A stretch of 61,808 nt of DNA from a candidate division Zixibacteria bacterium RBG_16_53_22 (GTDB taxonomy: Bacteria > Zixibacteria > MSB-5A5 > UBA10806), in contig MEWP01000094.1 in the NCBI GenBank assembly GCA_001775395.1, positions 351-62,158 on the forward strand. The letters are read 5' to 3'. Shown piece after piece: positions 8,393-17,117 of the stretch (positions within the stretch are counted from its first letter, which is position 1; every line of letters begins with the position of its first letter). The position numbers and the translations under genes are program-made. The notes below the pieces were generated by a model that searched no databases, was not told the origin of the DNA, and worked only from the letters and a program-made list of their open reading frames with translations.

Positions 8393-9332
8393 GAACGGGA
8401 TAATCCTTATCGACAAGCCGGCCGGGATGACCTCGCACGACGTGGTTAACCACCTCAGGCGCAAACTCAAGACCCGCAGAATCGGGCACACCGGCATACT
8501 CGATCCCAACGCCACCGGGCTTCTAATCATGTTGATCGAGCGGGGCACGCTGCTGTCGAGCTGGCTTATCGGTATGCCCAAGCGTTATGTCGCCAGGTTC
8601 GCATTCGGAAGCTCGACCGATACCTATGACGCCGATGGCGAGATCACGGGTCAATTCGACCCCGGACAAGTCGGACGAGAAGAATTCGGGAAGCTAATTC
8701 CCAGGTTCATGGGGGAGATCGAGCAGAAGATTCCTCCCTATTCCGCAACCAAGCGGCAGGGCAAGAAATTCTACAAGTTGGCTCGTAAAGGAAGCCAATT
8801 CAATCCGGGACTAAAGGTTGTCGAAATCGAGAATATCCAGATTCTGGATTTTGCCTGGCCCGAGGTGGCGTTCGATATACAATGCTCATCAGGCACATAT
8901 ATAAGGAGTCTCGCGTTTCAAATGGGCGAGGAGCTTGGATGCGGCGGCCATCTCAAAATCCTGAGGCGGATCGAAGTCGGCCCATTTCATTTATCGGAGG
9001 CCGTGGGCCTTTCCGATCTATTGGAATCGGCGGATCCATTCGGATTTATCCGGCCGCTTAAGGAAGCTTTGCCGATGCTGCCGGGAGTTAGAATAAAGGA
9101 ACAATATCGCGGGGCTGTGCTTGGGGGACGGCCGCTGGTTAAGAAATTTTTCGAAAATGACGCTTATCGCGGGAGCGGGGGTGAGCTGTCGCTTCTGCTC
9201 GACCATGACGAGAAGGTCCTGGCTTTGGCCCGGCTGAATATGAATTGGAGAACCGCCGATAAGCTCAGTCCCACCGAGATCATGGGCACATATTTGAGGG
9301 TTATAGATGAGGGTCATATTCGGGATAAATGA
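8382..9332 (+). CDS. truB: tRNA pseudouridine(55) synthase TruB
   Basis: Forms pseudouridine 55 in the T loop of tRNAs. The catalytic motif GHTGILDPNATG places the nucleophilic Asp at residue 41. KPAGMTSHDVV, SATKRQGKKFY-like and SSGTYIRSLA segments are also family-typical. The reading frame is open further upstream, but ATG 8382 gives the standard N-terminus (MLPKNGIILIDKPAG, 316 aa) and an 11-nt overlap with nrnA. It overlaps ribF by 26 nt at its 3' end. Confidence 0.95.
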   Translation: MLPKNGIILIDKPAGMTSHDVVNHLRRKLKTRRIGHTGILDPNATGLLIMLIERGTLLSSWLIGMPKRYVARFAFGSSTDTYDADGEITGQFDPGQVGREEFGKLIPRFMGEIEQKIPPYSATKRQGKKFYKLARKGSQFNPGLKVVEIENIQILDFAWPEVAFDIQCSSGTYIRSLAFQMGEELGCGGHLKILRRIEVGPFHLSEAVGLSDLLESADPFGFIRPLKEALPMLPGVRIKEQYRGAVLGGRPLVKKFFENDAYRGSGGELSLLLDHDEKVLALARLNMNWRTADKLSPTEIMGTYLRVIDEGHIRDK

Positions 9333-10251
9333 GCTCGAGGCATCGGGGCTCTCGGATGTCATCACCACGCTGGGGTCGTTCGATGGCGTTCATGCCGGCC
9401 ACAAACGAATCATATCGACCACGCTCGAATATGGCCGCGATAAGGGCCTGGCTCCGGTGTTGCTGACTTTTCATCCGCATCCGCAGATAGTGCTGGGTCG
9501 CAGGGGTCCTACGGAGCTTCTGACTACGCTCGAAGAGAAACTGCAGTTGTTCGAAAAGATCGGGGTCGAAAACGTAGTCATCCTCGATTTTAATCGCCAG
9601 TTGGCCTCTTACCCGCCGGAGAACTTCGTGCGGGACGTGTTGATTGGCAAAATGGGGATGAAGGCTTTGGTGATAGGGTATGATCACGCATTTGGCAAGG
9701 ACCGCAGCGGCAATAAGGAACTTCTCGAACGGATGTCGAAATCCGAGGGCTTCGATTTCCTGGTGGTGCCGGAGTTCAAGATTAACAATCAGACCGTGAA
9801 ATCGACCATAATACGGGAATTGCTTAAAGCGGGGGAATTCGACCTTGCCAGGCGCGCCCTGGGGTATAACTATTTCATGACCGGCAAGGTCATTAAGGGG
9901 CACGGTGTCGGCAAGGCGCTTGGTTTTCCCACTATCAACCTGGCCATACCATCAGGGAAACTCCTGCCCAAAGAAGGAGTTTATTCGGCATTGACCAGTT
10001 TCGACGGGATCCAATATGCCGGCATGGCCTATATCGGCGCCAGGCTGACATTCGGCGACACCTCCATATCGGTTGAGGTGAACCTGTTTGACTTCGACGG
10101 AAAGGCCGGCTCCGATCATGCCGCCCTGGAGCTAACCGATTATGTCAGGCCGCCCGAAAAATTCAAGACACCGGGCGAATTGGCCCAGCAGATGAAGATA
10201 GATGAAATTGAAATTAGAAAGAAATTTTCAAATAAGGAGGCTGTAAGTTGA
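9307..10251 (+). CDS. ribF: Bifunctional riboflavin kinase/FAD synthetase RibF
   Basis: Converts riboflavin to FMN and then FAD. The N-terminal nucleotidyl-transferase domain shows [13 protein letters not shown] (about 20-32), LTFHPHP and the ISSTxxR-type signature as [10 protein letters not shown]. The C-terminal flavokinase domain begins near residue 185 ([22 protein letters not shown]). The 314-aa length is normal. ATG 9307 lies inside the truB 3' end. The stop TGA (10249-10251) overlaps the TTG start of rpsO, so translation of the two is probably coupled. Confidence 0.95.
   Translation: MRVIFGINELEASGLSDVITTLGSFDGVHAGHKRIISTTLEYGRDKGLAPVLLTFHPHPQIVLGRRGPTELLTTLEEKLQLFEKIGVENVVILDFNRQLASYPPENFVRDVLIGKMGMKALVIGYDHAFGKDRSGNKELLERMSKSEGFDFLVVPEFKINNQTVKSTIIRELLKAGEFDLARRALGYNYFMTGKVIKGHGVGKALGFPTINLAIPSGKLLPKEGVYSALTSFDGIQYAGMAYIGARLTFGDTSISVEVNLFDFDGKAGSDHAALELTDYVRPPEKFKTPGELAQQMKIDEIEIRKKFSNKEAVS
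10234..10250 (+). promoter_or_regulatory. Ribosome-binding site that decides the rpsO start
   Basis: A full AAGGAGG (10234-10240) stands 7 nt before TTG 10248 and 13 nt before the in-frame ATG 10254. Standard spacing therefore favours the TTG, whose last two bases begin the ribF stop codon TGA. Confidence 0.65.
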
Positions 10252-10517
10252 CGATGACCAAGGAAGCGAAGGGTAACCTGATGAAGCAGTACCACCTGCA
10301 TGATACCGACACCGGTTCGGTCGAGGTTCAGGTAGCCCTGTTGACCGCTCGCATTAACGAATTGACCGATCATCTGAAAACTCATACGAAAGATCATCAC
10401 TCTCGTCTGGGTCTGCTGAGGATGGTGGGGCAAAGGCGCCGGCTGCTTGAATATCTCAAGGGCTCCGATCTGGAGGCTTACCGGGCGCTAATCGAAAACC
10501 TGAACCTGAGAAAGTAA
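10248..10517 (+). CDS. rpsO: 30S ribosomal protein S15 (uS15)
   Basis: An 89-aa primary 16S rRNA-binding protein. The family pattern is visible from [26 protein letters not shown] to [24 protein letters not shown] 10248 is preferred over ATG 10254 because of the spacing to a full AAGGAGG. It lies between ribF and pnp, and 26 nt separate it from pnp, as in the widespread rpsO-pnp pair. This pair is often autoregulated and processed together; nothing specific for that is visible here. Confidence 0.97.
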   Translation: MTMTKEAKGNLMKQYHLHDTDTGSVEVQVALLTARINELTDHLKTHTKDHHSRLGLLRMVGQRRRLLEYLKGSDLEAYRALIENLNLRK

Positions 10518-10543
10518 CAATCCGGGTTTATTGGAGGAATTAA

Positions 10544-12703
10544 TTGGAAACAGCAGAATTACGTCTGGAAGACGGTCGAACCTTATCAATTGAAACTGGT
10601 CGAGTCGCAAGGCAAGCCAGCGGCGCAACTCTGGTTCGTCTTGGCGACACCATGGTCCTGGCCGCCGCAGTCAGCGCCCCGGCGGGCGAGGAACGCGACT
10701 TTTTCCCTCTCACGGTGGATTACCGGGAAAAATCGTATGCCGCCGGAAAGATCCCCGGCGGATTTTTCAAGCGCGAGGGGCGACCCAGCGAGAAGGAAAT
10801 TCTCTCCGCCCGCCTCGTCGACAGGCCGATACGTCCACTTTTCCCGGAGGGATACAACGACGAGGTCCAGGTGATGATCCAGGTTTTGTCGTCCGACCAG
10901 GAGAACGACGGCGACATCCTCGGAATCATCGGCGCCTCGGCGGCGCTGTCGATATCCGATATCCCGTTTCATAATCCGATCGGCGCGGTTCGAATCGGCA
11001 GGGTCGACGGGCAATTCATTGTCAATCCGCTATTCTCACAGCTTGAGGAATCCGATATCAACCTGACTATCGCCGGCACCAAGGATTATATCATCATGGT
11101 CGAGGGTGGCGCGCAGGAGATTGTCGAGCAAGACATGGTCGCCGCTCTATCATTCGGACACGAGCATATCAAGAAGGTCGTGGCCATGATCGAGGATCTT
11201 GCCGCTCGAGTCGGCCGCCCCAAGAAGGAAGTGGTCAAGCGCGAAATTAATCCCGAGTTGGTCGCGGCCGTGACCAAGATGGCGGCCGAGAAGATTAAAA
11301 CCGCCGACAGGATCAAGGAAAAACAGGCTCGGGGAGAAGCCATCGAGGCCATAAGAGTCGAGACAGTCGAGGCCATGGCGGAACGTTTCCCCGAATCGGA
11401 GAAGGACATCGCGAAGCTAATCGGCGACATCGAAAGCGCCGACTTGCGCGGCATGATCCTGAACGAGGGTGTCCGCGCCGACGGCCGGGGGCTCGACAAT
11501 ATCCGCGACATCTCGATCGAAATCAGCGTCCTGCCTCGCACGCATGGGTCGGCGATATTCACGCGCGGCCAGACCCAGGCGCTGGTCGTTACGACGCTGG
11601 GCACCAAGATGGATGAGCAGCGAATAGACGACCTTCTGGGCGAATCTTTCAAAAGTTACATGCTGCATTATAACTTTCCATCATATTCGGTGGGCGAGGT
11701 CAGGCCGATCCGGGGCCCGGGACGCCGGGAAATTGGGCATGGCGCCCTTGCCGAGCGCGCCCTCGATCCCGTCATTCCGGCCGAGGAGAATTTTCCTTAT
11801 ACGATCCGGATTGTCTCCGATATCCTCGAGTCCAATGGATCATCGTCGATGGCGACTGTCTGCGGAGGCTCGCTGGCGCTCATGGACGCCGGTGTTCCCA
11901 TCAAGGCGCCGGTGGCAGGGATCGCCATGGGGCTGGTGATGGAGGGCGGCCGCAGCGCCATCTTGACCGATATCCTGGGGGTCGAGGATCATCTCGGCGA
12001 TATGGATTTCAAGGTGGCCGGCACGGCGCAGGGAATTACCGCGTTCCAGCTCGATATCAAAATCGGCGGCCTTACAATAGAACTGATGGCCTCGGCGCTC
12101 GAAAAGGCGCGCGCGGCCAGGCTCTTCGTTCTCGACAAGATGAACGAGGCGATTTCGAAACCGAAACCGGATCTCTCGCCATATGCGCCGAGAATTATCA
12201 CGATCAAGATTCCGATCGATAAAATCGGCGAAGTTATCGGGCCGGGCGGCAAGGTCATTCGCTCTATAATCGAGGCCACCGGCGCCAAGATCGATATCGA
12301 GGACGATGGCACCGTGACCGTGGCCTCGGTCGACCAATCCGCCGGCGAGGCCGCCAGGGACAAAATCCTGGCGCTGATAGAGGAGGCTGAAGTCGGCAAG
12401 GTGTATATCGGCAAGGTCAAACGCATCGCCACATTCGGCGCCTTCATCGAAATCCTGCCCAATGTCGACGGTCTCGTGCATATCTCCGAACTCGAGAACC
12501 ACCGCGTCGCCAAAGTCGAGGATGTCGTGAATCTCGGTGACGAGATCAAGGTCAAGGTAATCGGCATCGATGCCGAGGGGAAGGTCAGGCTGTCGCGCCG
12601 GGTGCTCCTGGAGGGCGCCGAGGATAGGCCGCCACACTCCAATGATGACAGGCCTCGTCCGCCCCGCGGGGATCGGCATTCCGGTGGTCGTCAAAGGCGG
12701 TAA
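10544..12703 (+). CDS. pnp: Polyribonucleotide nucleotidyltransferase (PNPase)
   Basis: Phosphorolytic 3'-5' exoribonuclease, normally a trimer and part of the degradosome. Domains in order: RNase PH 1 (about 10-140), an all-helical linker domain (about 150-230), RNase PH 2 (about 320-460, with ESNGSSSMATVCGGSLAL), KH (about 555-610, GKVIRSIIEATGAKI) and S1 (about 622-690, GKVKRIATFGAFIEI). The tail is Arg/Pro/Asp rich. The 719-aa length is standard. The start is TTG, 6 nt after GGAGG (10533-10537). The next gene, an M16 protease, starts 2 nt later, a common pairing. Confidence 0.97.
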   Translation: METAELRLEDGRTLSIETGRVARQASGATLVRLGDTMVLAAAVSAPAGEERDFFPLTVDYREKSYAAGKIPGGFFKREGRPSEKEILSARLVDRPIRPLFPEGYNDEVQVMIQVLSSDQENDGDILGIIGASAALSISDIPFHNPIGAVRIGRVDGQFIVNPLFSQLEESDINLTIAGTKDYIIMVEGGAQEIVEQDMVAALSFGHEHIKKVVAMIEDLAARVGRPKKEVVKREINPELVAAVTKMAAEKIKTADRIKEKQARGEAIEAIRVETVEAMAERFPESEKDIAKLIGDIESADLRGMILNEGVRADGRGLDNIRDISIEISVLPRTHGSAIFTRGQTQALVVTTLGTKMDEQRIDDLLGESFKSYMLHYNFPSYSVGEVRPIRGPGRREIGHGALAERALDPVIPAEENFPYTIRIVSDILESNGSSSMATVCGGSLALMDAGVPIKAPVAGIAMGLVMEGGRSAILTDILGVEDHLGDMDFKVAGTAQGITAFQLDIKIGGLTIELMASALEKARAARLFVLDKMNEAISKPKPDLSPYAPRIITIKIPIDKIGEVIGPGGKVIRSIIEATGAKIDIEDDGTVTVASVDQSAGEAARDKILALIEEAEVGKVYIGKVKRIATFGAFIEILPNVDGLVHISELENHRVAKVEDVVNLGDEIKVKVIGIDAEGKVRLSRRVLLEGAEDRPPHSNDDRPRPPRGDRHSGGRQRR

Positions 12704-12705
12704 TA

Positions 12706-13971
12706 TTGGTTACCGAGAATTCGAGCTATAAAAGGACAGTTTTTCCGAATGGCCTCAAAATCATTTCCGAGGCCATTCCTCATGTCCGCTCTGTCTCATT
12801 GGGGCTATGGATCGATGTCGGCTCGCGCGATGAGAACGAGAAAAACGCCGGTGTCTCTCATTTCATCGAGCATATGGTTTTCAAGGGTACCAGGAACAGG
12901 GATGCCTCTCAGATCGCCTCGTATCTCGAGTCGGTTGGAGGTGTCCTCAATGCCTTTACCAGCCGAGAGCAGACCTGTTATTTCGCCAAAATCCTCGACC
13001 AGCACTTACCCCGAGCGGTGGATATAATATTCGACCTGGCTCAAAACGCCCTTTTTGACAAGAGCAATATTGATAAGGAGAAGCGCGTTATCCTCGAGGA
13101 GATCAAGGATATCGAGGATGCCCCATCGGACCTGGTCCACGATAGATTTGCCCGGGCCTTTTTTGGGCCACACCCTCTTGGCCGTCCGATTCTCGGTGAG
13201 AAGGCTACTGTCAAAGGCATGGGCCGGGTGGCGATCCTTCGGCACCTGAACAAGTATTATCGTCCCGACAGAATGCTGGTGGCGGCCTCAGGCAATCTGG
13301 ATCACGCCGCCCTGGTGAATTTGGTCGGGCAGGCGTTTGGCGCCGGCGAGCATGACGGCAGCCCTATCAATAGAAAGAGGCCGGTTTTCAAGCCATTGCG
13401 CAAGGCGATCAAACGCAAATCCTCGCAGGTGCATATCTGCCTGGGAGTCCCCGCCAGGGAATTCAACGATCCCTCGCGATCCGCCATGTTTATATTGAAT
13501 TCCATGCTTGGTGGCGGAATGTCATCGCGGCTATTCCAGAAATTGCGCGACAATCTCGGCATCGTCTACAACGTCTATACATATTTGGATTATTTCCAGG
13601 ATACCAGCGTTCAAGGCATTTACCTGGCCACCGACAGGAAGAATGTCAGGCGCGCCATAGAGGCTGTCATGAAGGAGATCGACCGAATTGCCTCGGAGCC
13701 GCTTCCCGAGGCCGACCTTAGCCGCAACAAGGAGCAGCTCAAAGGGCATCTCATGCTGGGCCTGGAGAACACCTCCAGCAGGATGAACCGGCTGGCCAAG
13801 CACGAGCTATTGATCGGCAGATACATACCCCTCGATGAAACCGTGCTGGGAATCGATACTGTCAAAGCTGAGGAGATCACCGATTTGGCGCGCGAGCTCT
13901 TTCGGCGCGACCGCTTCACGGCCGTCACCATGGGGAATGTCGAGGGAGATATTTTCTCGGCGCTGGAATAA
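12706..13971 (+). CDS. M16 family zinc metallopeptidase
   Basis: A pitrilysin-type processing protease of 421 aa, the length of the short bacterial M16B enzymes that usually follow pnp. The inverted zinc motif HFIEH (His52, Glu55, His56) is intact, and the downstream zinc-ligand region EEIKDIEDAPSD is present. The second half is the inactive M16 C-terminal domain, with the typical GGMSSRLFQKLRDNLGIVYNVY segment. The start is TTG 12706, 2 nt after pnp. It may process peptides in the cytoplasm or, if exported, the periplasm; no signal peptide is seen. Confidence 0.92.
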   Translation: MVTENSSYKRTVFPNGLKIISEAIPHVRSVSLGLWIDVGSRDENEKNAGVSHFIEHMVFKGTRNRDASQIASYLESVGGVLNAFTSREQTCYFAKILDQHLPRAVDIIFDLAQNALFDKSNIDKEKRVILEEIKDIEDAPSDLVHDRFARAFFGPHPLGRPILGEKATVKGMGRVAILRHLNKYYRPDRMLVAASGNLDHAALVNLVGQAFGAGEHDGSPINRKRPVFKPLRKAIKRKSSQVHICLGVPAREFNDPSRSAMFILNSMLGGGMSSRLFQKLRDNLGIVYNVYTYLDYFQDTSVQGIYLATDRKNVRRAIEAVMKEIDRIASEPLPEADLSRNKEQLKGHLMLGLENTSSRMNRLAKHELLIGRYIPLDETVLGIDTVKAEEITDLARELFRRDRFTAVTMGNVEGDIFSALE

Positions 13972-14123
13972 TATCCTGACATTGGCAAATATGTCCAGCC
14001 GCCGTCGGTTCGCACTTCCGACAGCGATATCTTTTTGGGTTGCCAAATGCAAACATTGACGCTATCATAACGTATTATTTTCTTATAAGGTAAATAGGGG
14101 GGAGGACGGCAAAGAGGTTTGCG

Positions 14124-14474
14124 GTGCAAAGGTTTCTGGTCAGGACACTGATTACGGCAATTGCGATTTTCGTGGTGGTCATGATCCTTCCGTGGGTCGA
14201 GGTCGAAAGCCCGCTATCGCTCCTCGTTACGGCCATTATTCTGGGGCTGCTCAATGCCATACTGAGGCCGCTGCTCATCTTCCTGACCCTGCCGATAACG
14301 GTATTAAGTTTCGGTCTCTTCGTCTTCGTAATCAATGGCCTGATCCTGTATCTGGTGGCGGCGCTGGTCCCCGGATTCCGGCTGGCGAATTTCGGGGTCG
14401 CTATCCTGGCTGCCTTCCTGATATCGCTGATATCGTGGGCCATTAATTGGCTTATCAGAGATTCGATAGCCTGA
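14124..14474 (+). CDS. YvlD / phage holin IV-like four-helix membrane protein
   Basis: A 116-aa, very hydrophobic protein with four predicted membrane helices. The conserved LLNAILRPLLIFLTLPITVLSFG stretch (split here by NAILRPLL and TLPITVL motifs) is typical of the YvlD/phage holin superfamily IV group of housekeeping membrane proteins. The start is GTG 14124. No phage genes are nearby, so 'holin' is only a family name. Its function is not known. It sits between the M16 protease and leuS. Confidence 0.85.
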   Translation: MQRFLVRTLITAIAIFVVVMILPWVEVESPLSLLVTAIILGLLNAILRPLLIFLTLPITVLSFGLFVFVINGLILYLVAALVPGFRLANFGVAILAAFLISLISWAINWLIRDSIA

Positions 14475-14498
14475 ATCGAACGTTGAGGTATCCTGAAT

Positions 14499-16997
14499 AT
14501 GTCTGACATAAAGTCGAAAGAAGTATCCGCAGGTTCGCACCCGTTCAAGGAAATTGAGGCCAAGTGGCGCAAGTTCTGGGAGGACAACGGGCATCATACG
14601 GCCGACCTGAACGATTCCGCTAAGAAGCTTTATTCGTTGGTGATGTTCTCATATCCGTCGGGTGAGAAGCTGCATATTGGCCATTGGTACAATTACGGGC
14701 CGGCCGACACATGGAGCCGAAAGAAGAAGATGGAGGGATTCAACGTCTTCGAGCCGATGGGGTATGATTCGTTTGGCCTGCCGGCTGAGAACTTCGCCCT
14801 CAAGTCGGGAGTTCATCCAGCCATCTCCACGGCGGCCAACGTCGATTATATCCGCGAGCAACTCAAACAGATCGGCGCCATGTACGATTGGTCGAAAGAA
14901 CTGGCCACCAGCGACCCGCAATACTACCGATGGACCCAGTGGCTTTTCCTGAAATTCTACGAGCATAGCATGGCAGTTCGAAAAGAGGCGCCGGTTAACT
15001 GGTGCCCATCGTGTAAAACCGTTTTGGCTAATGAACAGGTTATTAACGGCCGTTGCGAGCGCTGCGAGACGGAGATCACTCATAAGAACCTCAAGCAATG
15101 GTTTCTCAGGATCACCAGGTACGCCGACCGGCTCCTTGCCGGCCTGGACCGGCTCGACTGGCCGGCCAAGACGATCGCCATGCAACGCAATTGGATTGGC
15201 CGTTCCGAGGGTTCCGAGATTTTTTTCACTGGCGAGAAGTCAGGGGAGAGGATCCCCGTTTTCACCACCCGTGCCGATACCCTGTTCGGGGTGACCTATA
15301 TCGTGCTGGCGCCAGAGCATCCGCTGGTGGAAAAAATCACCGTGCCGGAATGCCGACAGGCAGTCATCGAATATGTTGAACGCAGCCGCAGGCTTTCGGA
15401 GATCGAACGCCTGTCGACCGTTAAGGAGAAAACCGGCGCCTTTACGGGAAGTTTCGCCCTAAATCCCATTAACGGAGAGCGCATTCAAATATGGATTGCC
15501 GATTATGTCCTGTACTCGTATGGAACCGGGGCTGTGATGGCAGTGCCCGGCCACGACCAACGTGACTGGGAATTTGCCACAAAGTTCAATTTGGAGATCA
15601 GGCAGGTTATAGAGCCGTCGGATGACTCATCGTTCGACCTGGCTCGAGGCGCCTTCGAGGATTACGGCAGGATGGTCAATTCGCGCGAGTTCACAGGCCT
15701 GGACTCCAGGATCGGCATGAACAAGGTCACGGAAAAGCTCAAATCGCAAGGCCAGGGCGATTTTAGGGTCAATTACAAGCTTCGGGATTGGCTCATATCG
15801 CGGCAACGGTATTGGGGCGCCCCGATTCCGATTATCCGCTGTGAGAAATGCGGCGATGTTCCCGTTTCGGAATCCGAACTGCCGGTGCTCTTGCCCAATA
15901 TCAGGAATTTCCATCCCACCGGCGAGGGCGAATCGCCGCTGGCGACATCGCCGGAGTTTGTCAATGTCAGATGTCCCAGGTGCGGCGGGGGCGCCCGACG
16001 CGAGACCGAGACGATGGACACCTTCGTGGATTCATCCTGGTATTTCCTCCGCTTCCTCGATCCCGCCTACGAGAAAGGTCCATGGGACCACGATCTGGTT
16101 CGCAAGTGGTTGCCGATCGACATGTATATCGGCGGCGCGGAGCACGCCGTAATGCATCTGATGTACGCTCGCTTCTTCTGTATGTTCTTGTTCGACATCG
16201 GATTGGTTCATTTCGATGAACCGTTTCTTAAACTGCGGCACCAGGGTTCCATAACAAGCAAAGGCTCCAAGATGTCCAAATCGCGGGGCAACGTAATCAA
16301 TCCGGAGCATTTTCTCGAACGATATGGTTCGGATACGCTTCGCATGTACTTGATGTTTATGGGTTCGTACAGCCTTGGCGGCGATTGGGATGATTCCGGC
16401 ATAAATGGCATATCTCGTTTTCTGGGAAGAGTTTACAGGCTTGTTTCGAAATACGCGTCAGAAATCAAGACGCGCTTTCCATTGGCGTATTCGGCAATCG
16501 ATCAGATGGACGCCGGCCTGAATCATCGCTTGAATCTGACAATCAAGCATGTCAGCGGGGATATCGAGACCTTGGAATTCAACACCGCTATAGCCGCCTG
16601 CATGGAATTGGTTAACGACCTGCAGAAGGTTTCTGAAAGCCAGCGCCTCAATAATAATCAGTTCTATTATTCGCTTCAGACATTGGTCCTGCTGATGGCG
16701 CCAATGGCCCCGCATTTGGCGGAGGAACTCTGGAGCATGATTGGCGGCAGCGGGACGATTTTCTCGCAAGCCTGGCCTCAGGCCGATCCACAGGCACTGG
16801 CGCTGAATACTATCACGATGGTGGTGCAGGTTAATGGCAGATTGCGCGGTAATTTTGACGTTCCGGCCGGGATCGATGAGGACGCGTTCTTCAAAATCGT
16901 GTCGCAAGACGAGCGCGTGGGCAAATTCATAGAGGGCAGACAGATAGTGAAGAAGGTGTTTGTCCCTGGAAAACTCCTGAATATAGTAATACGATAA
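14499..16997 (+). CDS. leuS: Leucyl-tRNA synthetase
   Basis: Class Ia synthetase that charges tRNA-Leu, 832 aa, the usual bacterial length. The HIGH motif appears as HIGHWYN (about residue 53) and KMSKS as SKMSKSRGN (about 590). The zinc-binding CPSC...CERC segment (about 168-190) and the CP1 editing domain (about 220-415, with the TTRADTLFG motif) are present. A second CxxC pair lies near 450-490. The C-terminal domain ends VFVPGKLLNIVIR. A strong terminator follows immediately, closing the plus-strand block. Confidence 0.97.
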   Translation: MSDIKSKEVSAGSHPFKEIEAKWRKFWEDNGHHTADLNDSAKKLYSLVMFSYPSGEKLHIGHWYNYGPADTWSRKKKMEGFNVFEPMGYDSFGLPAENFALKSGVHPAISTAANVDYIREQLKQIGAMYDWSKELATSDPQYYRWTQWLFLKFYEHSMAVRKEAPVNWCPSCKTVLANEQVINGRCERCETEITHKNLKQWFLRITRYADRLLAGLDRLDWPAKTIAMQRNWIGRSEGSEIFFTGEKSGERIPVFTTRADTLFGVTYIVLAPEHPLVEKITVPECRQAVIEYVERSRRLSEIERLSTVKEKTGAFTGSFALNPINGERIQIWIADYVLYSYGTGAVMAVPGHDQRDWEFATKFNLEIRQVIEPSDDSSFDLARGAFEDYGRMVNSREFTGLDSRIGMNKVTEKLKSQGQGDFRVNYKLRDWLISRQRYWGAPIPIIRCEKCGDVPVSESELPVLLPNIRNFHPTGEGESPLATSPEFVNVRCPRCGGGARRETETMDTFVDSSWYFLRFLDPAYEKGPWDHDLVRKWLPIDMYIGGAEHAVMHLMYARFFCMFLFDIGLVHFDEPFLKLRHQGSITSKGSKMSKSRGNVINPEHFLERYGSDTLRMYLMFMGSYSLGGDWDDSGINGISRFLGRVYRLVSKYASEIKTRFPLAYSAIDQMDAGLNHRLNLTIKHVSGDIETLEFNTAIAACMELVNDLQKVSESQRLNNNQFYYSLQTLVLLMAPMAPHLAEELWSMIGGSGTIFSQAWPQADPQALALNTITMVVQVNGRLRGNFDVPAGIDEDAFFKIVSQDERVGKFIEGRQIVKKVFVPGKLLNIVIR

Positions 16998-17003
16998 CCT
17001 TAG

Positions 17004-17030
17004 CCCGCATCGAGAGTTGATGCGGGTTTT
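17004..17030 (+). terminator. Intrinsic terminator of leuS
   Basis: CCCGCATC (17004-17011) pairs perfectly with GATGCGGG (17019-17026) around a 7-nt loop, followed by TTTT. It starts 7 nt after the leuS stop. The genes that follow are on the other strand. Confidence 0.88.
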
Positions 17031-17117
17031 GATTGCTATCTAAAGTTTACATAATATATCTTATAGGACGTAATACACACAGAAAGATGTCGCCCCCGAT
17101 GACTGGCACCTGCTGCC

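Noticed and set aside
11840-12694. Long open frame antisense to pnp (284 codons), and similar antisense frames at 40787-41584 and 51661-52296
   Set aside because: They mirror well-supported genes whose GC-rich third positions suppress stops on the other strand. The translations look like low-complexity shadows.
14124-14474. Phage holin as a sign of a prophage
   Set aside because: The YvlD/holin-IV family is a common chromosomal membrane protein and no phage genes surround it.
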